A DNA stretch of 64,000 nucleotides from Guyanagaster necrorhizus (GCF_019112545.1 NW_025064908.1:477619-541618), one strand, 5' to 3'; shown: positions 37,232 to 49,705, counted from the first letter of the stretch. Translations and numbers: made by a program. The notes: generated from the letters alone by a model not told the origin.

Positions 37232-37571
37232 ATATGAAAAATCTATGATGTTTTTAACAAATCACTCTTCACCCCTTTTATTGCCCCAGTATTCACCCAA
37301 CTGAGACTGACCATCTCCACTGCCCTCTGACTTAATTGATGATGAAGAACACTATAAAATTAATCAGATATTAAATCATAAATTGCAAAAAGTCAAGGCC
37401 AAAGGTGGTGAAACAACAACAACAGTCAATTACTTTGTCAGTTGGAAGGACTATGGCTCTGAATCTAACCAATAGATCAATGAGAAGTGCATAGATGCAG
37501 ATAAGGCCATACATGAGTATGAATTATCCCTTAATTAAGCCATCAGAATGATGGTCTTAAAGAGAGGGTAA
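37232..37571 (+). pseudogene. E integrase C-terminus and chromodomain, decayed
   Basis: It reads KIYDVFNKSLFTPFIAPVFT and then INHKLQKVKAKGGETTTTVN, YFVSWKDYGSESNQ and AIHEYELSLN, the same chromodomain as K. A purine tract (AAGAGAGGGTAA) precedes the LTR. Confidence 0.7.
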
Positions 37572-37998
37572 TGTTACAATTTTTCTTTTTTCTTTCATTA
37601 TTAACCTCTATTTATACTTAGTCAGAGCACCTAGACCAGTGCTTAGAACTGAGAGAAAGGCTTAGTCAGCACAACAGGCTGATTCATCATTATTCTCTGA
37701 TATAGTAATAGCTCTTGACAACATATAATGATCTTTTTATGGACAGTAGCAACACTCAAGAACAATAAGTATCAGGACTTGGAAATTTTGTACAGTATAT
37801 AAATAGGCTTGCTCTTGCTGGTTAAACCTCAGCTTTGAGCTAAAGTTTATCTTCTACCATTCTATCTTGAGCTGACTTGTATTGGCCTTGAGATATAGCA
37901 CCACACAAACACATATAGTGAACTTAGGCATGATTGTACAAAGATGATACAGTGCCTATTTATTATATGTTTAGGTCACATGTCACATGGACTTAACA
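37572..37998 (+). repeat. 3' LTR of decayed chromovirus E
   Basis: 427 bp, TGTTACAATTTTTC to GGACTTAACA. It is colinear with the 5' LTR at 17323 but lacks about 30 bp before the TATA region. Confidence 0.8.
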
Positions 37999-38340
37999 GT
38001 AGTCTAGAGAAGTGGTCAGGGCACTCATGGGAGCCATAACAGATAAGGATGCTGACTCTGGAGCCTCAGTATTTAAAGGATAACATTGTAGATAGAAAGA
38101 GACCAAATTTTATAGCACAAAGAAAAGAAATAAAATTCTGCTACTCTCTAGCAAGCAGAAACTATAAACATGCTTAGAAACCTTCAAGCCTAGTATTGTA
38201 CAGTGAACAGCTTAAAATGTCCTCAAATCTCTCTCATCCTCTTTGCATCTCATCTGCCTGCTCTCACAGTGGACACTAGAGTTTATTCTGCCAATGAACC
38301 CATATTTCTGCAGATTCTATTAGATCTATTCTGAACAACT
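37999..38340. repeat. repeat Y, copy 1, right part
   Basis: Continues Y after the E insertion. It matches 43365-43600 and 44211-44300 (shared CTCAGTATTTAA, GATAGAAAGAGACC-like and AAGCAGAAACTATAA words). Confidence 0.5.
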
Positions 38341-38990
38341 GGATTTCTCTCTTGCATTTATAAAAGATCTTGCAAGAACAGATACATCTTTCTCAAACCA
38401 AAGAGTTTGCTAGCCTTACACCACCACAAGAAGGAGATCCACCACTGCCAGAAGACAGAATGGAAGATTTTCTACATAAACACTATGGTTTATATTATAG
38501 TCAAGCCAACATTATACATTCTATATTCACTATCAATGAGGTAGAAGGCACAGACAACTCATGTGAACTAAATAATTTGCTAACTTATACTGATATGCCA
38601 AAGCAGCTCAATAAGTTCAGTGAGATCAAAGACTAGTATATATCCTATGATGATATACAAAGTTACAATGGCCAACAGGACATACAGATGAGAACTACAT
38701 GAAATTTATACACTACACAATAAACTTCTTTGAAAAGAACAATAAGCTATGGCATAAAAATTTACAAGCCAAACACCAGCTCATTCTACTCTAGTCAAAG
38801 CATATATCAGTCATGATAGTCTGTCATGATAAGGTAGTCTATAAAAGATTTTATGCTACTCATCAGCTTGTAAAAATTTGCTACTGGTAGCCTGACATAA
38901 AAGCAGATATTATTTAGTATGTTCAAACTTGTCACTTATGCCAAGTCTATTGAATAAGATAAATCTATCTGCCCACAACCATCACCATAC
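38341..38990 (+). pseudogene. gypsy-type pol remnant (integrase zinc finger), element G
   Basis: Open text INFFEKNNKLWHKNLQAKHQL is followed by FYATHQLVK, W*PDIKADII and VQTCHLCQ. This is the HHCC zinc-binding region of a second, different Ty3/gypsy group. Several stops are present. Confidence 0.55.
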
Positions 38991-39259
38991 TCACACTATT
39001 ATTTTCAAAAATATATATGAATACTATGCTTATGCCAGTATCTGGCCAATATAAGTTCATCATTGAAGAGGTGGTTGTATGTGCAAGCTAGTAACTGATA
39101 CAGTGTAGCATTATACACTAATCACACCTACACCAATACACACACATAACACTGTAGAGGATTTCATGCCACTATGTGCATCTATTGTCTTTTACAAGAA
39201 GTCTTAGCTGAGTCTATTATATTGTCTGTATTAATTACTTTCTTTAGATTGTCTTTATT

Positions 39260-41020
39260 ATTATTAGCCACTGGTAATACCATCTGCCACTCCTATCACC
39301 TCTACCACAACCACACCTATTACTGCCACTGCATCTACTGCCACTGTTGCTACTGCCTCTGCCATGTGTGCATCTTCTGAGATTGGCACAGTGCTAGCAC
39401 TACATTCTGAAGAGGCTCTCAGGTTCTTATCACTAGACCTCAATGAGCTAGATGACTTCTTAGATGAATTTGATCACCTTGTGAAGCTGCATGCCTTCAC
39501 AGATAATGAACATATTCATGCAATCCTATGCTATGCTGATTCAGAAGCTAAACACCTATAGAAAACATCTGATAGCTATGATGATGAGTTAGCTAAATGT
39601 GACTGGCACATGTTCAAGGCTGATCTCATAGAGGAATTTTACATCTCCTAACAGCACAAACACTCTCTATACAAGTTTCAGGATCTTGTCAAGAAATAGC
39701 ACCACTGTGAGATGTCTAAAATTGAGGATCTGAAGTGCTACCACTGCCAGTTCAAACCTATAGCCAAAGCTTTGTATAAGAAGAGAGTCATAGCTTAGAA
39801 TGAAGAGCAGCATACCTTCTGGAAAGGTTTTGACTATCACACTAGAGAGTATATCAAGGACTGCATCTATCATGTTAATTTCAGCTGGAACCATGATGAA
39901 CCCTCCTCCATCAAGAATGTAATAAAGGCAGACCATTGGATGCTTAAATCTGCCATCTATGATACTTACTTAGATTCAGACAGCCCTCCAACCCATTCAC
40001 ATCACTGAAAAGGGAAGAAAGCTGCTGCTTCTGACAGTGAGAGCTCAGATTCAGACAGTGATAGCTTTGTTTCAGTTAAAAACTCTTCAGATACCTGCAT
40101 CAAGAAAATGGCCAGAGCCACTGTTGACAATCTTCAAGCTGCTCTTGAGAAACTGTCACTCACTCAGGCAGCCCTGCAGCCTCTGGTTCAATTGTTAGTT
40201 CCTCAGACTGGTTTGACTTTTGTAATAATGTACCAGTTCAAGAATCCCATATTGCAGGCATAAAACACATTCTTCTTTTCTGCATGATCTGCTGGCTGTT
40301 TCTTCTGTGGTAAGTCCAACCACTTTGCAGCTGACTGCACTTGGATCCTGCTCTATGTCAAGGTCAGCTATATCATCCTTGTAAACCAGAGATTCTGTTT
40401 CTGTAATGGTAGCTCTATTCATCATGCTCAGCAGTACACATGTTTGAAGGCTACTGTTGATGGAGTCTTCAGTTAGTCACTGCCTCCTTCAACTACTCCA
40501 ATCTGCTCCTAATGCTCTGACTGCTCAGCCTACCTTATAGGATTTTTAGACCACATGATAATTGAAAAAGGCCCTGAGTGCCCTACAATGGCTTTTATAG
40601 AAAAAGTAAATAATGAGCCTGATGTTGCACATGTTGCTATGCTTACTGAGAAAAGTGATGATGTCTGATGGGGGTTTTCTTAGGATGAAATGCACTAATA
40701 TCAATGTAGAGAATTCCAAATAATATGCAAGAGTAGCTGCAATGACAATCCAGACTCAGAAAAAGAACAAAGAAGCCCTATTTACCAAAAGAAAGTTAGA
40801 CCAGAAAAAACAAGAAGAAGCTTTCTTACCAAACAAATACTAGCCTGCATACAGAAACAGGTCCCTATTGGATGACTCAACAGCCATTCTCTGAGTATAC
40901 CAGAAGATCCTAGACACATCTGTCACACTCTCAGTATAAGACCTATATGCTAACAGCAAAGATTTGGCAAAAAAAGCTATAATACACAAGAAAATGAGTC
41001 TATAATCCACTGGAAGAAGG
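39260..41020 (+). pseudogene. gypsy-type gag and gag-pol linker remnant, element G
   Basis: After a Thr/Ala-rich lead it reads ALRFLSLDLNELDDFLDEFD, HLVKLHAFTDNEHIHAILCY and WHMFKADLIEEFYIS, the fold of a retrotransposon gag. A zinc knuckle, CFFCGKSNHFAADC, lies near 40300. Farther on, QKILDTSVTLSV*DLYANSK (about 40900) resembles the helical region before the protease in basidiomycete gypsy elements. Interrupted by stops throughout. Confidence 0.6.
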
Positions 41021-41029
41021 TGTCTAAAA

Positions 41030-42880
41030 CATGTCCATGTTTGCTGATGGTTATCAAAAATAGATCACTGAAGGGGTTGATAAGAGTTTTTGTATTTCCT
41101 GAAAACATCTGCTCATCAAAAATGATATAGCTTAATATGATGAACTTCTTGATTACAGGGTTCCAGCACTTCTATGCCTTTGTACTTGATGGATATCCAA
41201 TGAATATGCATTTGGTAGTCCATGGCTGAAGGCCTTGTCACTTGTTCTTTTTAATATAGACATAAGCTAAGTAGCCAAAGACATGCAAGTTAGAGACATC
41301 AGGTTTCTTCTTATGCTAGCCAGTATATGGTGTTGTTTTAGAAAGTGATGCTGTAGGGCAACAGTTGCATATATATACAAATGCAAGCACTGCTAGTCCC
41401 CAGAAGGAGAGAGAAAGATGGGCTTCATAGAGTATAGTAATAGCCTCTTCAGCAATATCATAATTTGCACATTCTCCAATTCTATTTTAATGAGGCTCAT
41501 CAGGCTCAGTATAGCACCTTGATATTCCTTCTTCTATGCATAACTGATTGAATTCACAACTCATATACTCTCCTCCACCATCATCTTTCTCCTCTAAGAT
41601 CTTCAGACCATGAATGGCAAAGAGACTTGTCTCTCAGATCAGCAGAAATTCTGCTTTCTGCAGATAATTCAGAGATTGGCACTATAGATATCAGTGCCAA
41701 AGGAGAAGATATCCTCTGAAAAGAGTATAATAAAAAAACAGTTGTCAAGCTGTCAACTACAATCTCTAGCTTCTTAGCATATCCAGGGAGTTTGTCTCAT
41801 GCATCTGCTGCTGTTTCTATCACCATTTTTCTATGTCTGTTAATGTCTAGGCTATATTCTTCTGTCAGATCCTAGTGAATGATCACAATTTCAGAGCCTT
41901 CATTCAGCAGGGCAAATTCTGGTTGTTTTTTTTAGCAATGGAGACATTTATGGTGTGCAACAGCATAGCATATTCAAGTACAGGAGGTGTGAGGATGGCC
42001 TGAGTGAGGGTGGTCATTGCCTGGGTGTTGAGGTCTTCCTCAAAGATTCTGATAACTAATAACAAAGCTTAGCAGAGGAGTGCTGATCTGAGAGCTCTCC
42101 AGTCTCACATACATCTAGCAGTTCTATCATTATCAGCTCAGATGACAAAAAATCTGAATTCCTATAATCTTATAGAACTCCTCTTCCTCAAAGAAGAAGA
42201 TTTCCTTCTGATAGTTAAAATTCTGACTCTGTTGTCACCAACTGAGGCAGTAATAAAGACTTCTATAGATCAGTACTATAATGAGTACTAAGTGAGGAGT
42301 GAACCCCTTCTCCTCTCTACTCTCTCTCCAAGACAATTGTCTCCTTCTTACCAACACTGTGAGGTACACTGAGAATGTCTTATAAACTGTATGAGTCACA
42401 GTTGCTTATGCTAGAGTTACCACTCAAGAGTGGCAAATCAAAAACCAGTTGGAAGTCTGCTGATGCTGAAAGCATAAACTGGCTCAAGAGCTTACTGACT
42501 TCAACTGACTTGCTGATGATAATGAACCAAAGAGAGACTCCATTACTTTATTCATTTGTGTCTTCCATCAGCAAGTTATAGGCTCAGTACCAGTCACTTT
42601 CACTCATACTCTTGCCAGCATCAGAGATATAGATGAATACAACTGCTAAATCTATAGAGCTATAGAGCTCAACCTTTATAGCCACTACCATGTTTAAGAA
42701 GAATAAAATAAGATCTGTGCTCACCAGAAAGAGTCTATCTGACTCCTTAGGAATGAATTTGCTATAGAGCAAGAAAGAGGAGAGTGTTTAGCTTGAGAAA
42801 GAATATCAGACAATTTGACAGGAGATGACATGCACTCTGTCTACTAAGGCATCAATGGGTTGAATTGTCATAGAAAGATG
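41030..42880 (-). pseudogene. Ty1/copia integrase remnant
   Basis: Minus-strand text: LKILEEKDDGGGEYMSCEFN (catalytic D..GGEY motif), CANYDIAEEAITILYEAHLS, LSFWGLAVLAFVYICNCCPT, KTTPYTG, PDVSNLHVFGYLAYV and KCIFIGYPSS. These are the landmarks of a copia integrase core in order, with stops and frame changes. It lies antisense to the neighbouring gag remnant. The outer limits are approximate. Confidence 0.65.
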
Positions 42881-42907
42881 AGTGGAAGGAGATTTTTCAA
42901 TACAGTG

Positions 42908-44400
42908 TTATGATGTGCCACATTATGATTTTATGAGCACCAAATTTTGGTTTTCCTGGCTCTAAATCTGCTACAGCATCAAAAGAGCTGAGCAATGAGT
43001 ATTTCACTTTTAAAATGAAAACCATATTTCCACTGGTGCTCACATGATGAAACATCTATACAATCTGCCCAGAGATCCACTGTGCAGTTGATAACCTGTT
43101 ACTAGTGACAGATGGCTGCCTGCTGTCTGCTCTCTTTGTATCTAGTGTGCAACATTTGATGCTTATCAGCCAGAGTGTGTACACAGATGAATGTTTTATT
43201 TAGCTGAGGGTGGACTGATTATTGGTCATAGATAGCTTTATAAAACTATTCAAGAAAGCACCAGATACAAAAGATGTAGCTGACCTGATTATAGAAAGTG
43301 GACTCACAGAGCAGATTAGTGGTATCTGGCTGGTCTGGATTGGATGAGGTTTAAATAGATAGTCCAGATGCTTATAGAAGTCACAGCAGATAAGAAAACA
43401 GATCTCTTGGGTCTCAGTATTTAAGAGACAACCTTGTAGATAAAAAGAGAACCAATTTTTATAGTACAAACTAAAGAAATAAGATTCTACTAGTTTTCAA
43501 CAAGCAGAAGCTATAAGTATACTTAGAAGCCTTTAAGCTTGATATTATATAGCAGACAGTTTGGAGTAATTCTTGAATCTCTTTCTCATTCTCTTTGTAT
43601 TGTTATGTTTCTATTAAACACTCATAAATAGTTGGCACTATTACTGTTAGGGTTTATTCTTGAGTTTTGATTCTGAGTTTGTTGTTAGTATAGGGTATGA
43701 TAAGGATAATGAGATAGATGATGATAATGTATGATAGAAATATAAATGGGCAAGGCTGATAGAGATAGTCTGCTATTATAGCAAGTATTCACACTAGATA
43801 GTCAGAAAGTGTAGTAGATGTATTAAACCTTAGCTTGAGACTGAAGTACACTAATGTACACTATTGTCTTAAATATTGTCTAAAGAACCTTTGCTCTACA
43901 GGCAACTATTGTCTGATTTTTATATCTCCTACTTATTGTTTGAAAGACAATACTTATGCTCTTACTTTTGTTTATTATTGTTTTTCTGCTATGCTATCAC
44001 TATAGTGAGTTTTTTATATATTGCAGTTTTTATTATGATAAAGGTATGAGATAGCAACCATTGTTGTATTATTCTCAGCTACCTATTGTACACTGATGAG
44101 TAACATATAATTATAGTATTATCATGGCATTATTATTTTTATGAAGTTAAGCTTTTTGGTTAGGATTAGTAAGGATTAGTAAGTCATGATTTAAGAGTAA
44201 AATCATAACATGCATTTTGTTTATGTTTTGTCTATTTATTCTCAAAGTGAATGCAGAAGCTTGTTCTACCAATAAACTCTTGTTCCAGATGGATTTTATT
44301 GAGTCTGCTCAAAATAGCTGGATTTTTCCCTTGCAATTATAAAAAAACTTGCAAGAGCAGATGCATCTTTCTCTTTCCAGAAAGTTTGCTAGTTTTACAC
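42908..44400. repeat. repeat Y, copy 2, split by a solo LTR
   Basis: Y begins about TGTTATGATGTGCCAC and continues across the solo LTR at 43601-44210. It goes on into text (AAACTTGCAAGAGCAGATGC) that also follows copy 1 at about 38365. Confidence 0.5.
43601..44210. repeat. 610-bp solo LTR inserted in repeat Y
   Basis: It starts TGTTATGTTTC and ends AAAATCATAACA; the terminal TGTTATG/CATAACA is a perfect inverted repeat. Flanks are TGTAT and TGCAT, and the empty site in Y copy 1 (about 38252) reads TGCAT. This supports a 5-bp duplication with one C/T change. Confidence 0.7.
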
Positions 44401-44539
44401 TAATAATTTTATGCAAAGTAGTGTCTATCTTTTTCAATATATAGAGGCTCTCATTCTCTTCAAAGATTGTTTCAGTCACTCAGATTGATTAAGATGATAT
44501 AGAATCTTGAATCACTGAAAGAAGATACAAATATGTTTG

Positions 44540-45360
44540 TTAGATTTTCCTCAGAAAACAACTATCTAAGAAGAAGTTTTGCATGTTGACAATACTATAT
44601 TAGAATTTGTTAAAAGTATGCCACTGTAAAATAGTTAAATACCACAATATAAAAATAATATAAAAGTTTCAAACTTCTATTGTTATAGTGTAAAAATATA
44701 ATATTCTTGTATTTCAGCCTCTGAGTTTAGTTTGTAACTTCAAGCAAGAGAATAGACTTATATTTATACTATTTTGAGTGATTTAAATATTGCAAAAGGT
44801 ATTAATAGTTAATACAAAACTCTAGTCAGATTAAATAAATAGTTTTGACTTGCACTCTAGCTTGAAAATAAGAAAGAAGTGTCTTGATGATATTCTTTTG
44901 AGTTTTTGAGGTATTTGTGATACAAGATACTATAAGTGGTGGAGGTTCAAACTCTTTGGCTTGATTAATGCTCACTTTATTGGCTATTTTCACAAATTAG
45001 CAGAGATTCAAATCTTTTGAATCTGTAAATAATGTTTTATTGTATTTTGTATTTCTCTGAATTGTATAGGTTTAAACCATGTGGATCTTGTAAATGCATT
45101 GTGAAGTGTATCTACTTAAAGTGCTTAGCTTTAAGTTATAGATTGTATATGCTAAAGTCTTCAAGTTTGATCTGAGCATTGCTTGAAACTGATTGAAGAT
45201 TTTGTGAAAGTGTTTCAAAGTAGTGTATTGTGTTACAATACTCTTGTCTTGAGACTTAGTGACATCTGTTGCTTCTCTTGTTATATAAAAGTCTTGAGAC
45301 TTACAGAGATCTTGATTGTATATACATGTTATTGCTATTCATATACTGTGGATTGTTGAG
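44540..45360 (+). repeat. repeat X, copy 3 (old), interrupted by element K
   Basis: Colinear with 19990-20780 of copy 1 (shared GGTTCAAAC, TTTGAGGTATTTGTGA and GAGACTTA words) but more diverged. It continues to the right of K from 53426 (ATTGCTACTTTTATTGCATTA against ATTACTACTTTTATCACATTA) for about 80 bp. Confidence 0.6.
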
Positions 45361-45786
45361 TGTTAAGCCCAAGCGTCACGTGGACTGATACACGTGATAA
45401 ACAGATGTTCCTTCGCACTTCGAGGAATCACCTGAGTTCACTATATGTATATCCGAGCGGCATGACTCAAGGTCAGATATAGACTCGAGGTAGAATGGTG
45501 TGTATAAACTTTAGCTCGAAGCTGGGGTATACCAGCGAGAGCTGTCGGTCTTAAATACTGTACAAGTATCGCTAAGAATATAACTACTTATTGTGTCGCT
45601 CTGTGTCTATGGTGCCCGTTGTCCTTGAGCATCGTTGTTATACATAAAAGGGTAATTGTGCATCATCAAGCATTGTTGTATCCAGGCGGCTCAGTCGTGC
45701 TTACTAAGCCCTTCCCGTGGTCTCGTGCCATGACTAAGCATGAATAGGGGTCAAAGAATAAAGAAAAAAAAGGAAAAATCGTAACA
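45361..45786 (-). repeat. 3' LTR of K
   Basis: 426 bp, TGTTAAGCCCAAG to AAAATCGTAACA on the plus strand. It differs from the other LTR at six positions by eye: five transitions (three in CpG context) and one T/A change. The purine tract (sense CTTAACGAGGGGGTAAA, 45803-45787) lies directly inside it. Confidence 0.93.
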
Positions 45787-45820
45787 TTTACCCCCTCGTT
45801 AAGACCATCGTCCCAATGGT

Positions 45821-48800
45821 TTAATTAAGGGATAATTCATAGTCGTGTATGGCCGTTTCCGTGTTCATGTATTTTTCGTTTACCCATTGGTTGGATTCGG
45901 GTCCATATCCCTTCCAGCTGACTAGGTAGTCAACCGTCGTAGTCATTCCTCCGCCCTTCGCTTTGGTTCGGCGTAGTTTGTGGTTTAAAACTTGATCGAT
46001 TTCAAAGTGTTCCTCTTCATCGATCAAATCTGGTGGTGGGGGAGGTGGTCGTTGCTGGTTGGGAAAAGCTGGTGCGATATATGGATTTAATAGTATTTCA
46101 TTGAAGACGTCATGGATTTTCCAAGTTTGAGGTAGGCGTAGTTTATATGCACTTGGTCCGACGGCTTTTATGATTGTGAAAGGCCCTGTGCGTTTGTCGT
46201 CGAGTTTCTTTTTTGGTCGTGGTAAGTGAAGATTCGTTGTGTCCAGCCAAACTTTGTTGTTTGGTTGGTAAACATGACTTGCTCGACGATGTTTATCGTA
46301 GTGTCCCTTCATCGTTGCTGCTGCCTTTTCCAGGGATATCTTTGTTTCGTGATGAATTTTTTCCATATCCGTCGCGAAATTTGCTGATGCGGGTGTCGTT
46401 GTTCGAACGCGATTTGTTTGGGTAATATGTGGGTGACGACCATGGTTTATGAAGAATGGGGTCTTCCCCGTCGCAGAGTGTACACGGTTGTTATGTTGAA
46501 AGGCCGCAAGAGCGAGCCATTCAGTCCAGTCATCCTGTCGGTAGTTGATGAAAAGACGTAGGTACTTTTCGATTTCTTGATTGACGCGTTCCGTCTGTCC
46601 ATCTGTCTGCGGGTGATAGGCTGTGGACGCGTTCTGTTTGATGTTTAAGATGCGATATAGGTCTGTGATGAATTTGGAGACAAATTGGGGGCCTCTGTCT
46701 GAGATGATGACTTGAGGCATTCCATGTTTGGCGTACACCTCGTCTCGTAGGATTTTGGCCCATCCTTCGGAGTTCAATTCCGTGGAGCACGAAATTGGAA
46801 TGATCGCTTTGGAGAATCGGTCTACGATGACAAGGATTGCATCATATCCGTCGCATTCGGGTAGACCGGTGATCATATCGACTGAAATGTGTGTCCATGG
46901 GGTGGACAGCACCTCGTTGGGATGGAGCGGTGCCGCTCACGCTTGTGTCGAGGACTTCCCCCGTTGACAAGCTTCGCAAGCTTTAACGTAGGCGGTTATG
47001 TCGTTCCCCATTTTCGGCCACCAATACTCTCGTAGTACGAGTTCTTTGGTTTTGGCAATGCCCGGGTGTCCCACCGTTATGTGATCATGGTAGGTGGCGA
47101 TGATTTCGCCATGCAACTGTTGGTCTCGGGGAACATAAATCCGTCCGTCATAGTGGATCAAGCCCCCCTCTTTTGTCATTCCTCGTTTGTGGTTGAGTGA
47201 AGGGGCTACCCGTTGATCCCACTTGTGATTGTCCCGGGTTGCGCTCTTGATTCGCTCGTGTATCTCCTCCTCTGTCGGCATTATCATGGCGCGGAAATGC
47301 TCCGGTTTCAACAGGGTTACTCCTTCATTGTCTGTGCTCCCTTGGTCATGATCGGATCGTCGGCTTAGTAGATCGGCCTTCTTGTTCGCCGTCCCTGCCT
47401 TATGATGGAGGGTATACTGGTATTGACTGAGCTCCGTCACCCAACGGGCTTGTCGTCGATTGAGTTTCTGGGGCTGTCGGAAATATCGTAGGTTTTGGTG
47501 GTCCGTCCAGACCTCAAACACCTCCTCAGCTCTGATAAGATAGTGCCGCCACTCCTCCAGAGCGAGCATGATGGTGAGCAATTCCTTGTCGTAAATCTCG
47601 TAGTTTCGTTCAGTGACGGTCAGGGCCTTGGAGAGGAAGGCTACAGGTCGCCATGTCTCATTTTGTTTTTGAGAGAGGACGGCCCCTATTGCTCCCTCGC
47701 TTGCATCGGCTTCTACCCTGAACTTCCCTTCTTGGGTTGGGATGGCCAGCACGACATCTTCCGCTAGTCGTCTCTTGAGGTCTATGAAGGTGTTCTGTTG
47801 AGAAAGCCCCCAGTGCCAGGGTGCATTGCCCATCAATTGTGTCATCGGGCGGACGATTTTGCTGTAGTTGCGAACGAATCGTCGGTAAAAGTTGGTAAAT
47901 CCAAGGAATGACTGTAGTTCCCTTTTTTTGTTGGGTTCTGGCCATTCGGTGACCCCTGCCACCTTCACTGGATCCATTCGGATGCTCCCTTCGCTGATGA
48001 TCACTCCGAGGTATTCTGTCTCTAATACCTCGAATTCGCATTTCTCCACTTTGAGGAATAATTTGTGCTTCCTCATGAGGGCTAGTACCTTCCTTACTAG
48101 GCTGCGGTGTTCCTCTTTTGTTTTAGACATGATCAAGATGTCGTCAAGGTAAATTGTTACCTTTCCGGTGGAAATGAGATCCTTGAAGATGTCGTTCATC
48201 ATCCACTGGAAGGTAGCCGGGGAGTTTGTGAGTCCGAAGAACATCACCGTTGGTTCGAATAGTCCCCGGTTGGTACGAAACGCAGCCTTCCACTCGTCTC
48301 CCTCCTTGATTCGGACGTTATTATATCCCCACCGTACGTCGAGTTTCGTGTAGTACTTGGCGCCTCGTAGTTTATCCATTAGTTCGGAGATCAGAGGTAG
48401 TGGGTATCGATTTTTGATGGTCATCTCATTAAGCTTTCGGTAGTCTTGGACTGGCCGGAGCTTTCCGTCCTTCTTTTTGACGAAGAAGAAGGGGGATGCC
48501 ATAGGGGATTTCGAAGGGCGGATTCTTCCGCTGGATAGGTTTTCGTCTAGGAATTTGTCGAGCTCCTGCTGTTCGTGATGTCCGAGCGGATAGGTTTTGC
48601 AATCTAGGTTGGCGTTCGCGTTTGGGATCAGTTCGATGGCGTGGTCCCAAGGTTTTGGGGCGGGTAGCTCGTCAAAGCTCTCTTTCTCGAAGAGGTCTTT
48701 GTAGTCTCGCGCCCATTCGGGTACCATCTCCTCGAACGTCTTTTCAACCTTTCCTTGGTTTGCTCTAGCGGCCAGGTCATTCGCGTGATGGATGGCCCGT

Positions 48801-49705
48801 ATGTGAATTTCCCTTTGGAGGTCCACCGCAAGTATAGTTTCTCCATCCTCCATTTCTTCATCCCACCGGTCCTCAGGATCCTCATCCGGTAATTCGAATG
48901 GGATCTTCCTACATCGGCACCTGGCGAAGATAATCCGTCCGGTTTTCCAGTTGATTAGCGGGTTGTGACGGATCAGCCAGTCATGGCCGAGGAAGAGTTC
49001 CTTTGTTCCGAGATCCGTTACTGCCAGATCGATCCGTTCGGAGTGGTCTCCGATGGTTAATCTGAGCTCGACGAATTCGGTAATGGAGCCAGCCTGATTC
49101 TTTGTCCCATCGGCATTGTATACTGGTATTGGGGCCGCCGTTGCCCTAGTGGGAAGGTGATGTTTGTTAACAAAGGCTCGGTTGATGGAGCTCCCTGTAC
49201 AGCTGCTGTCGATCAGGGCCGTTACCTGGTGTATGGCTCGGGAGGTTAACACCTCGATTTGCCCTTTTGTGGTTAGGTCTCGCCCGGGGGTCTTGGTTCG
49301 TAGGATGTACTTCTTGGGTCCCCGAAGCTCATCTAGCCATTCGAGGGCGCGATTGCGTTCCGTCCCTCTGATTCCTTCTATCAGTTCGTCTACCACCTCC
49401 TCGGCTCTTGTCCGATGGATCCAGTTGCGAAGTATGGCTTTCACCACTGCTTCGTTTTTGGCATCCTTGATGGCCCTCCATGTCCATTCAGTGTCGAATG
49501 GCTTGAGCCACGTGGTGGGACCCTCTGTCCCTGTTCGGCCCGTGGGCGTTTGAGTTTTCGGTTTCGACTCTCTGGGTTGTGTGTGTAATCGTGGTATATT
49601 TGAATGCGTATTTACTGCCATAGCTACAGAAGTATCATAAGCGTGTCCAACGATGGGAGCCTGCACACCGTGTAGTCCTTTGGCCGATCCAGTGGAGTCG
49701 CTCAC
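45821..49705 (-). CDS. pol: K Pol polyprotein, one in-frame TGA
   Basis: About 1,295 codons in one frame. The protease motif ALIDSSCTGSSINRAF (canonical D-S-G reads D-S-S) comes first. RT has FFFVKKKDGKLRPVQDYRKL and the catalytic IYLDDILI. RNase H has FRVEADASEGAIGAVLSQ, E in ALEEWRHYL and VWTDHQNL. The integrase zinc finger has HxxIIATYHDHITVGHPG and CEACQRGK. A TGA stop lies at 46939-46937, and the core resumes VDMITGLPECDGYDAILVIV, IISDRGPQF and DGQTERVNQEIEKY (D, D, E). A C-terminal chromodomain (DQVLNHKL...DYLVSWKGYGPESN) ends DYELSLN. The frame opens at GTG 49705, overlapping the former gag stop; copy E has ATG there. The TGA splits the protein into 922 and about 364 residues unless read through. 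Confidence 0.9.

Noticed and set aside
46213..49553. several plus-strand ORFs of 60-129 codons
   Set aside because: They are antisense shadows of the K pol frame.
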